Source: Dulcicalothrix desertica PCC 7102 (GTDB taxonomy: Bacteria > Cyanobacteriota > Cyanobacteriia > Cyanobacteriales > Nostocaceae). From it: 64,000 bases of DNA. The translations under genes and the position numbers were made by a program. The DNA is taken from assembly GCF_003991905.1 (NCBI RefSeq), contig NZ_RSCL01000008.1, forward strand, positions 286,528 to 350,527, in the 5' to 3' direction. Below the pieces are notes generated by a model, which was given only the letters and a program-made list of their open reading frames with translations, made no database searches and had not been told where the DNA came from. Of the stretch, positions 57,181 to 64,000 are shown piece by piece; positions within the stretch are counted from its first letter, which is position 1, and every line of letters starts with the position of its first letter.

Positions 57181-57781
57181 TGCTGGTTTAAGTAACAATG
57201 TTGTCTCTGTAAGTATTGTGCAATTGAAACTAAAATTTTGGAGAGTGTTGTACTTCCCCTGCTTTGTTATAAAAGCCGATAACGGGCAAATGTGACTGAG
57301 AATACAAAACTTATTTTACAAAATTGGCTGTAACTAAAATAAGATTGTAAATTTACAGTCTTATTTCACTCCACTAAAATAAGATGCCCAGTTATCTAGT
57401 TATATTATGCAAAGTGCTTAATACCTAAAACAAGTTCTAAATTTACAGTATAAATTACTGGTTTCTATAGTATTATTTTGTACTAACCTGCTTCGTATTA
57501 AATTCTTTTCAAGCCGCTTCAATTATTCGCCCCTCAGTACTTTGGTAACAATTTTCGTTCGTAACTAATAAATCATCCGTTACATCCGTTACATCCGTTG
57601 TATCCGTTGCAAACTGTTAATCGTTTATTTGCCTTTTCTTAACTTTTAAGTGCAAAAGTGTAGTTACAAGCTTGTGGAATATACGGCTATAGTGTGTTTT
57701 TCTTACCATAAGCATAAAAATTAAGAATCATACGGGAAAGTTGTATTTCCCTACTCTTTTGTATTTACACATATAAAAACA
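57181..57781. other. gap before the GDPD gene: hairpin and 9-bp tandem repeat
   Basis: No gene. An inverted repeat AATAAGATTGTAAA / TTTACAGTCTTATT (57338-57365, one mismatch) may terminate transcription. Four 9-bp units of (C/T)ATCCGTT(A/G) lie at 57574-57609. CTTAACTTTTAAG at 57638 faintly resembles a Pho box but lacks a convincing second repeat. Confidence 0.45.
57574..57609. repeat. 9-bp tandem repeat, 4 units
   Basis: CATCCGTTA, CATCCGTTA, CATCCGTTG, TATCCGTTG in direct succession. Single ACATCCGT words also occur near 8582 and 43497. Confidence 0.75.
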
Positions 57782-60700
57782 ATGACAAACGCAACACTCA
57801 AAGGATTCGCGTTCCTTCCTGCTGATACCTTCGCTTCAGGCCCAGCATCAGGTAAAGACATTTCTGCAAATGGTCGCACTGGCCCGTTTCCTGGACAACC
57901 TGTTCAAGGATTTAGCGCGGTGCAATTTGCAGGACAAAATCAATTTTGGTTTATGGCTGATAACGGTTACGGCGCCAAAACAAATAGTTCAGATTTTTTA
58001 TTACGCATATACAAAGTTGAACCAAATTTTCGTACTATTTCTTCAGGTGATGGAACTGTAAAAGTAGACAATAATTTTATTCAGTTAGCAGACCCAGATA
58101 AAAAAGTACCATTCAAAATTACCAACGAAGCATCACAAGAGCGGTTACTTACAGGCGCCGATTTTGATATTGAATCGTTTGTCATTGCCAAAGATAATAC
58201 TATCTGGATTGGTGATGAATTTGGACCCTATTTACTACACTTCGATAACAGTGGTAAATTACTCGATGCTCCAATTGCTACACCGAATGAATTTACATTA
58301 AATACCCTAAATGGACAAGCTCCATTAGTAATTGGACACCGAGGCGCCAGTGGTGAATTGCCCGAACATACGTTAGCTGCATATAAATTAGCAATTGACC
58401 GAGGTGCTGATTTTATCGAGCCTGACCTAGTTTCTACTAAGGATGGGGTATTAATCGCGCGTCATGAACCAAATTTAATTAACACCACCGACGTTGCCAA
58501 CCGTCCAGAATTTGCTGACCGTAAAACAACTAAAATTGTTGATGGTGTCGCAGAAGAAGGTTTCTTTGCCTCTGATTTTACTTTGGCTGAAATTAAAACC
58601 CTGCGCGCAATAATGCCGCAAGATTACCGAACTCAAGTGTTTAACGGAGTTTTAGAAATTCCTACGCTTGAAGAAATTATTAATTTAGTCAAACAAGAAG
58701 AAGCACTCACCGGACGCAAAGTTGGTATCTATCCAGAAACTAAGCACCCGATATTCCATGATAATTTAGGTCTATCGCTCGAAGAAAAGCTTGTTGACAC
58801 ATTAGTCAAAACAGAATTTACCGACCCCAAACGAGTATTTATTCAGTCGTTTGAAACTAGTAATTTAAAAGAACTTAATAGTGTATTAATGCCGAATGCT
58901 GGTATTGATATACCTTTAGTGCAGTTACTCGATGCTACCGATGTTCGATTAGATGGTTCCTTAATTGAGACAAAACCTTATGATTTTGTAGTTAATGGTG
59001 ATGAACGTACTTATGCTGACCTGCGAACACCTGATGGGTTGAAAGAAATTGCCACTTATGCTGATGGTATTGGCCCTTGGAAACGAATGATTGTTTCTGT
59101 TAAAGGAGTAGATGCCAACAACGATGGTATTGCTGATGATGTAAATAAAGATGGTGCTATTAACGATGCTGACAAAAGCACTTTAGCTCCAACCAGCTTA
59201 GTTCAAGATGCCCATACCGCAGGATTATTAGTACATCCATATACATTTCGTAACGAAGGAAGATTTTTAGCAGCAGACTATAACAATAATCCTGAACTTG
59301 AATATAGACAGTTTATTCAATTGGGAGTTGATGGTTACTTTACTGATTTTCCTGGTACAGGTGATTTAGTCCGCGACCAAATTGTGGCGCCATTTGTTCG
59401 TTCACCGCAAAACCCCGATGTTCTAGCAACACCTGAATTTAATACCCTTGACAAAAACCCACCTATAGTTATTGGACATCGAGGCGCCAGTGGTGAACGT
59501 CCTGAGCATACTTTGGCGGCATATAAATTAGCAATTGCTCAAGGCGCCGATTTTATTGAACCTGATTTAGTGGCAACCAAAGATGGTATTCTCGTTGCGC
59601 GTCACGAAAACGCTTTAGCTGTTCTTAATGCTGATGGTAGTCTCAATAATACCGATACTAGTACTGATGTTTATGAACGTCCTGAATTTGCTGACCGTTT
59701 AACAACGAAAGTTATCGATGGACGCTCGGTACGTGGTTGGTTTACCGAAGATTTTACATTGGCGGAACTCAAAACTCTCAACGCAATCGAACGTTTACCA
59801 GCTTTACGCGGTACTCGTTTCAATAACGATAAACTTCAAGTTCCAACTTTGGATGAAATTATCGACTTAGTACAAAAAGTCGAGCTAGAAACCGGACGCA
59901 AAATTGGTATTTATCCAGAAACCAAGCACCCTACTTATTTTGCCAGCGAAGGTAAGCGCATCGATGGTACTTCCATTAATACGAACTTGGGACAAAAATT
60001 AATCGATACTCTCGTTGCCCAAAACTTTACCGACCCCAAACGTGTATTTATCCAGTCGTTTGAAACTGTTAATCTGAGGGAACTCAACGATGTCATTATG
60101 CCCAACGTTGGTGTTGATATTCCTTTAGTGCAATTATTTGGTGGTGCAAACGACCGTCCGTATGACTTTGTTGTTAATGGTGACAACCGGACTTACGGTG
60201 ATTTAACAAAACCAGCTGAACTTGGTGAAATATCTAAATATGCTGCTGGTATTGGCCCGAATAAAAGATTAATTATACCCGCAGGTAGAAATGGTACACT
60301 TTTGGCGCCTACAACTTTGGTTCAAGATGCTCATGCAGCAGGTTTACTAGTACATCTTTATACACTGCGTAATGAAAACGTATTTTTGGCGCCAGACTAT
60401 AACGGTAATCCAGCAAACGAATACAAGCAGTTTATCGAGTTAGGAGTTGACGGTTACTTTACTGACTTTCCAGGATTAGGAGATACAATTCGTGACCTTT
60501 ATGTAGATACACCAGCAGTATCTAATTTAGCTGGTTCGAGAGGTTTTGAAGGGATGGCAATTAATCCTGATAAAACCAAATTGTATCCTTTACTCGAAGG
60601 TACAGTAGTTGGAGACCCTGCTGGTTCACTGCGAATTTATGAATTTGATATTGCATCGAACAAGTACGAGGGTTTGGCAGGTTATTACCAAATGGAAAGT

Positions 60701-61699
60701 CCTAATAATGCAATTGGTGACTTTGCCGTTGTGAATGCTAACGAGTACTTGGTTATTGAGCGCGATAATGGACAGGGAGATGCGGCACAATTTAAGAAAA
60801 TTTACAAAGTTGATTTATCGCAAAAAGACGCTAATGGTTTTGTGAGCAAGCAAGAAATTGTAGATTTACTCAACGTCAAAGACCCTAACGACCTTAACCA
60901 AGACGGAAGCACCAACTTTAAATTCCCCTTCCAAACCATCGAAGATGTTTTAGTAATTGACGAAAACACAATTTTAGTTGCCAACGATAACAACTATCCA
61001 TTTTCCGTTGGTCGTCCTCCTGCCATCGACAATAACGAAATAATACTGCTCGGACTTGATACACCCCTCAACCTCGACCCACGTGTTGGAGTTGCTGGAC
61101 TCAACCTGCCAACCATTGAAATTACAGGTGGCGCCGGAGATGATACATTATATGGCACAGTAGCTTCGGAACTACTTACTGCTGGTGATGGCAATAATGT
61201 TATTTACGGTGGTGAAGGTAATAACTATATTATTGCTGGTTCGGGAAACAACAAAGCTTTTGGTGGCGCCAACAACGATACTTTCTTTTTAGGCAACGGA
61301 GATAACACCATTTACGCAGGTGAAGGTCAAAACCGTATCTCTACAGGCAACGGTAATAATTTAATTTACGCAGGCACCGGAGATGATAACATCACTGTTG
61401 GTAAAGGAAATAACACAATTTACGCAGGTGAAGGAGCAAATACCATCACATCTGTTGGTGGTAACAATACTATCTACAGTGGAAGTGGCGCCGATAAATT
61501 CGTCATCAACGCAGGTTCCGGTACAACTACCATAATTGGATTTGGCGCCAATGACCAAATCAGTCGCGGTAGCACTTTACTTGCCACAGATGTACTCAAC
61601 ACCAAAATTAACGGCAATGACACCCTAATCAGCAAAGGCAATAACTTAATTGCAACACTAAAAAATGTACAGCTTAACTCACTAACTATCACCACTTAA
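57782..61699 (+). CDS. exoprotein: phytase-like domain split by two GDPD domains, RTX-like C-terminus
   Basis: 1305 residues. 1-175: first part of an esterase-like phytase domain ([48 protein letters not shown]). About 180-545: glycerophosphodiester phosphodiesterase domain 1 ([23 protein letters not shown]186; [28 protein letters not shown]). About 560-905: domain 2 with the same motifs (H566). About 915-1090: the phytase-like fold resumes ([42 protein letters not shown]). About 1115-1240: Ca2+-binding RTX-type repeats ([19 protein letters not shown]). No Sec signal, so type I secretion is likely. It would release phosphate or glycerol-3-phosphate from organic phosphodiesters, fitting the pst operon just upstream. 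Confidence 0.88.
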   Translation: MTNATLKGFAFLPADTFASGPASGKDISANGRTGPFPGQPVQGFSAVQFAGQNQFWFMADNGYGAKTNSSDFLLRIYKVEPNFRTISSGDGTVKVDNNFIQLADPDKKVPFKITNEASQERLLTGADFDIESFVIAKDNTIWIGDEFGPYLLHFDNSGKLLDAPIATPNEFTLNTLNGQAPLVIGHRGASGELPEHTLAAYKLAIDRGADFIEPDLVSTKDGVLIARHEPNLINTTDVANRPEFADRKTTKIVDGVAEEGFFASDFTLAEIKTLRAIMPQDYRTQVFNGVLEIPTLEEIINLVKQEEALTGRKVGIYPETKHPIFHDNLGLSLEEKLVDTLVKTEFTDPKRVFIQSFETSNLKELNSVLMPNAGIDIPLVQLLDATDVRLDGSLIETKPYDFVVNGDERTYADLRTPDGLKEIATYADGIGPWKRMIVSVKGVDANNDGIADDVNKDGAINDADKSTLAPTSLVQDAHTAGLLVHPYTFRNEGRFLAADYNNNPELEYRQFIQLGVDGYFTDFPGTGDLVRDQIVAPFVRSPQNPDVLATPEFNTLDKNPPIVIGHRGASGERPEHTLAAYKLAIAQGADFIEPDLVATKDGILVARHENALAVLNADGSLNNTDTSTDVYERPEFADRLTTKVIDGRSVRGWFTEDFTLAELKTLNAIERLPALRGTRFNNDKLQVPTLDEIIDLVQKVELETGRKIGIYPETKHPTYFASEGKRIDGTSINTNLGQKLIDTLVAQNFTDPKRVFIQSFETVNLRELNDVIMPNVGVDIPLVQLFGGANDRPYDFVVNGDNRTYGDLTKPAELGEISKYAAGIGPNKRLIIPAGRNGTLLAPTTLVQDAHAAGLLVHLYTLRNENVFLAPDYNGNPANEYKQFIELGVDGYFTDFPGLGDTIRDLYVDTPAVSNLAGSRGFEGMAINPDKTKLYPLLEGTVVGDPAGSLRIYEFDIASNKYEGLAGYYQMESPNNAIGDFAVVNANEYLVIERDNGQGDAAQFKKIYKVDLSQKDANGFVSKQEIVDLLNVKDPNDLNQDGSTNFKFPFQTIEDVLVIDENTILVANDNNYPFSVGRPPAIDNNEIILLGLDTPLNLDPRVGVAGLNLPTIEITGGAGDDTLYGTVASELLTAGDGNNVIYGGEGNNYIIAGSGNNKAFGGANNDTFFLGNGDNTIYAGEGQNRISTGNGNNLIYAGTGDDNITVGKGNNTIYAGEGANTITSVGGNNTIYSGSGADKFVINAGSGTTTIIGFGANDQISRGSTLLATDVLNTKINGNDTLISKGNNLIATLKNVQLNSLTITT

Positions 61700-61713
61700 G
61701 CATTAAAATATTG

Positions 61714-61740
61714 TGGGATGGGCATCCCTGCCCGTCCTAC
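61714..61740 (+). terminator. GGGATGGGCA/TGCCCGTCC hairpin
   Basis: GGGATGGGCA (61715-61724) pairs with TGCCCGTCC (61729-61737), 15 bp after the GDPD gene stop. It is nearly the same element as at 56306-56331 after pstB, so a dispersed terminator-like repeat. Confidence 0.55.
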
Positions 61741-61820
61741 CTACTTAGTAATATAAACAACACTAATCACTAAGTTAAAATGCTAACCTTATCATTGCCA
61801 GCGCAGAATATAATCAGGTC

Positions 61821-62579
61821 ATGACATTAGTTGTAGAAATAGATGAAATTTGGAAAGAAGCAGCAAAACGTTTAAATAATATTTCTGAAGATAAAATTAC
61901 ACCTTTGCTCAAGCAGTATGGCATTTTACCACAACTCGTGCGTGAAATTATTATAGATTGTGCTATTTCATCTATCGAACTCAGTCAAGACGAAGTTTTT
62001 ACAATATATAAACAGTTTTATCAAGAGCAACAGCTAAATTCAGATGGAGATTTACAAGTTTGGCTAGATGCGCGTCAAATAACCCGCTCTTTATTAGACT
62101 ATACAGTTACCCGTGGCGCCAAACTTGAAAAATTCAAACGAGCAAACTGGCTGAGTCAACTAGAATCATATTTTATCCAGCGCAAAGCCAAACTAGACCG
62201 AGTAGTATACTCATTAATTCGCGTCAATGATATTGGTATTGCCCAAGAATTATATTTTCGCATCGCTGAAGGCGAACAAACGTTCCAAGAACTCGCAAGC
62301 GAGTATTCCCAAGGTACCGAAGCTTCAACAGGTGGTTTACTTGGACCGATGGAACTAGCAACACCACACCCAGCATTAGCCAATTTGCTTGCAACCAGTC
62401 AACCCGGACAACTGCTACCACCAACTCGTCTAGCAGAATGGTTTATGATAGTTCGACTCGAAAAGTTGATTCCTGCTAAGTTAGACGAACCAACACAACA
62501 ACGTTTACTCAACGAATTATTTGAGAATTGGTTGCAAAATCAAGTGAAAGAAGTTTTGAAGCCAGTCGATGCCCAGTAA
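61821..62579 (+). CDS. parvulin-type peptidyl-prolyl isomerase
   Basis: 252 residues, no signal peptide. The N-terminal about 110 residues are helical (SurA_N-like). The parvulin domain (about 120-220) has LYFRIAEGEQTFQELASEYSQGTEASTGGLLGPMELATPHPALANLLATSQPGQLLPP. In filamentous cyanobacteria such cytosolic PpiC proteins often accompany type I exporters and RTX proteins; here it follows the RTX-tailed exoprotein, so a role in handling that substrate is plausible but not shown. Confidence 0.82.
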   Translation: MTLVVEIDEIWKEAAKRLNNISEDKITPLLKQYGILPQLVREIIIDCAISSIELSQDEVFTIYKQFYQEQQLNSDGDLQVWLDARQITRSLLDYTVTRGAKLEKFKRANWLSQLESYFIQRKAKLDRVVYSLIRVNDIGIAQELYFRIAEGEQTFQELASEYSQGTEASTGGLLGPMELATPHPALANLLATSQPGQLLPPTRLAEWFMIVRLEKLIPAKLDEPTQQRLLNELFENWLQNQVKEVLKPVDAQ

Positions 62580-62675
62580 ATATACTGATGCCAGTGAGTT
62601 TTCGCTGAGAATATAACATAAGTATATTACCGTCTATGAAAATCATTCCTGTTCGAGGATGCCCTACTGTGCTAT

Positions 62676-63983
62676 ATGAGCGTTATGAGTACTGTTCTGA
62701 CTGCTGACAATTCTACTTTACATTCGCAAATAGGTTCCAAGGTTTGCCAAGCTATTATTGCTATTCAAGTACAGCAGCCAGAATTACTACTCGATAAGTA
62801 TAGAGATATACCTTGGCAAAGTAGTCGTCATCAATCTGGTTTGGTTAACAAGTTAACCGAAATACTTGGACAAACTCAAGACGAAAAGCTTACACAGCAA
62901 CTTTTACAGAAATTTTTGAGAGCGTTGCTTTCCCCTGAGTCTTTTTCTTCACCTATATTAATTAACTTATTTAAGGAAGTTTCTCAACTTGGTAGTTCAA
63001 AACCAGATGGCAACGGCGCCAGTACCAGTAAAATTAGTGAAAGTGAAAGTGAAACTAATCTAAATGTACCTAGTGGTTCTAGTGGTTCTACAGTAAATGA
63101 TGAACCTATAAAATCTACTCCTGAGACAGAAAACCCTACAAATAATGCTCCTCAAGCTGCGATAGTCGATCAAGAAACTCAAGAGAATGTAGATACTACA
63201 AAAGACACCTCAGAATCAAACACTTCAGAATCAAACACTTCAGAAACTACAAATAATACTCCAGGTGCCATAGATGATAATACAAACAACGCCGCTTATA
63301 CACAGGGTGGAGTCGCAGTATTATTATTGGATGCAGAAAACTTACAATTTAATAGCGAAACTGAAAAATTCTTGAGTTCAGTTTGCAATTATCCAATTCA
63401 AGTTAAAGTTGCTTTTGCAAATTGGTGTCGTAAAGGTAAGCTCGACGCTGAACTACATGCACGTAACTATGATTTGATTCATGTACCTTCGGGTAGAGAT
63501 AACGCAGATGGAAAGATGATAACTTTTGGCTCGTCGATTAATCAGCGCTTTCCAAATGCCAAAGAGGTTTTCGTTTGCTCATCAGATAATGTGATGACAA
63601 ACTTGTGCAATCACATGATGCAAAACGGCTTAAATGTATTTAGGGTAGTAAAACAAGGTAGTAATTTGACGGTACTTGATATTCAGAGCGGTAAAACACA
63701 TGTTCATACGGTTTTACCAACTATGGAGCAATTTGTCAGTCAAATCAAAGATATTATTCGCGAAGAAGAGTCTCGAACTGGGAATCAATGGATGAAGTTG
63801 TCCAAAATGTCCAAGATATTTCACAATAAGTACCATATTGGTGTTAACCAAGTAGTATCACACCATTTTCAGGGTAAAACCGCTAAAGACATTTTTCTTG
63901 AACACGCTGAGTTTGCTGTTCACCATCTTCCTGAAGATTTAGAGACTTTTATTACTTTATTTAAGTTGCCAGCAAAGGCATAA
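62676..63983 (+). CDS. NYN-domain (LabA-like) protein with disordered linker
   Basis: 435 residues; the start could also be Met4 (62685). Residues about 1-105 are a helical domain. About 108-208 is a Ser/Thr/Glu/Asn-rich linker with repeats (SESESE; TSESN twice, from a 15-bp DNA tandem near 63210). The NYN/PIN-like domain (about 210-350) begins VAVLLLDAENLQF with the acidic D-x-E-N motif and continues with LIHVPSGRDNADGKMITFGSSI and EVFVCSSDNVM. The C-terminus (about 365-435) may be a small winged-helix or OST-HTH-like domain. NYN domains are usually RNases; LabA-type proteins affect circadian output in cyanobacteria. Specific role unknown. Confidence 0.78.
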   Translation: MSVMSTVLTADNSTLHSQIGSKVCQAIIAIQVQQPELLLDKYRDIPWQSSRHQSGLVNKLTEILGQTQDEKLTQQLLQKFLRALLSPESFSSPILINLFKEVSQLGSSKPDGNGASTSKISESESETNLNVPSGSSGSTVNDEPIKSTPETENPTNNAPQAAIVDQETQENVDTTKDTSESNTSESNTSETTNNTPGAIDDNTNNAAYTQGGVAVLLLDAENLQFNSETEKFLSSVCNYPIQVKVAFANWCRKGKLDAELHARNYDLIHVPSGRDNADGKMITFGSSINQRFPNAKEVFVCSSDNVMTNLCNHMMQNGLNVFRVVKQGSNLTVLDIQSGKTHVHTVLPTMEQFVSQIKDIIREEESRTGNQWMKLSKMSKIFHNKYHIGVNQVVSHHFQGKTAKDIFLEHAEFAVHHLPEDLETFITLFKLPAKA

Positions 63984-64000
63984 ATTGGCGGATTAATCCA

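Larger units (their letters stand above)
280..63020. repeat. GGCGCC highly iterated palindrome, about 95-100 copies
   Basis: GGCGCC is scattered through the whole window in genes and gaps alike, about one per 650 bp counted by eye. Base composition (about 38% G+C) would predict about three. Examples start at 280, 667, 26340, 29108, 61490 and 63015. HIP1 (GCGATCGC) was not found. This fits the known phenomenon that some cyanobacteria replace HIP1 with another GC-rich palindrome. Confidence 0.85.

Noticed and set aside
57289-57295. AATGTGAC word after the GDPD fragment
   Set aside because: No repeat at 11 bp on either side and no suitable gene in the matching orientation.
57614-57650. Pho box before the GDPD gene
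   Set aside because: TTAA words are present but do not form two clear PyTTAAPyPy repeats at 11-bp spacing; too weak to call.

Overview
The window looks like chromosomal DNA of a filamentous, probably heterocyst-forming cyanobacterium (Nostocales, Calothrix/Rivularia/Scytonema-like). I infer this from AT-rich, densely packed genes, two GH100 alkaline/neutral invertases, a SmtB/ZiaR-type ArsR sensor, an SLH-domain protein, a UPF0182 protein, a LabA-like NYN protein, a haemagglutination-type exoprotein, and families of short palindromic intergenic repeats. The usual cyanobacterial palindrome HIP1 (GCGATCGC) was not seen; instead GGCGCC occurs roughly 95-100 times by eye, an alternate HIP signature. 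No rRNA, tRNA, CRISPR array, transposase or prophage was found.

Layout. 1-8.5 kb: a decayed OB-fold gene, a large YIP1-like/alpha-beta-hydrolase membrane protein, a beta-barrel-like exported protein, then a tight holin-like / phospholipase D / invertase operon. 8.6-21 kb (all minus): DUF2254-MscS pair, a CPA2 antiporter with a USP tail behind a structured leader, a small membrane protein, a glycosyltransferase with UPF0182, and P-type ATPase 1. 21-30.9 kb: a repeat array, two two-component systems (one interrupted by an antisense lipoprotein gene), a CNNM/CorC protein, an SLH protein and a CPA1 antiporter. 31-35.7 kb (minus): P-type ATPase 2, a TrkA-like RCK protein, a DUF3124 lipoprotein and a GlsB-like protein. 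35.9-41.8 kb (plus): secreted Mn-SOD, NOX/ferric-reductase-like flavocytochrome, SDR, a second CPA1 antiporter, an acidic peptide and a response regulator. 41.8-51.7 kb: repeat-rich lipoprotein, second invertase, Zn-type ArsR sensor, S9 peptidase, FHA-type exoprotein and a TonB-like protein. 52-56.2 kb: pstS-pstC-pstA-pstB behind a Pho box. 56.5-64 kb: an antitoxin with only a toxin remnant, a decayed GDPD fragment, a 1305-residue phytase-like/double-GDPD/RTX exoprotein, a parvulin and a NYN protein.

How it fits together. About 40 kb is devoted to ion transport, turgor, envelope lipids, extracellular redox and two-component signalling. The most interesting signal is a shared cis element: two direct repeats with an 11-bp period (TCACATTT-like, in the direction of the gene) in front of seven genes here. 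They include the holin-like operon, CNNM, the SLH gene, P-type ATPase 2-trkA-DUF3124, and SOD-NOX-SDR-antiporter. In the two clearest cases a TATAAA/TACAAT hexamer lies exactly 17 nt beyond the second repeat. I infer a previously uncharacterised OmpR/PhoB-type regulon for envelope and ion stress, possibly run by one of the three OmpR-family regulators encoded here.

Second-rank signals are a four-unit array of hairpins and 11-bp direct repeats in front of ATPase 1, catalytic-motif decay in ATPase 1, palindromic repeats that have entered a coding frame or supply stop codons, and several remnants of duplicated genes.
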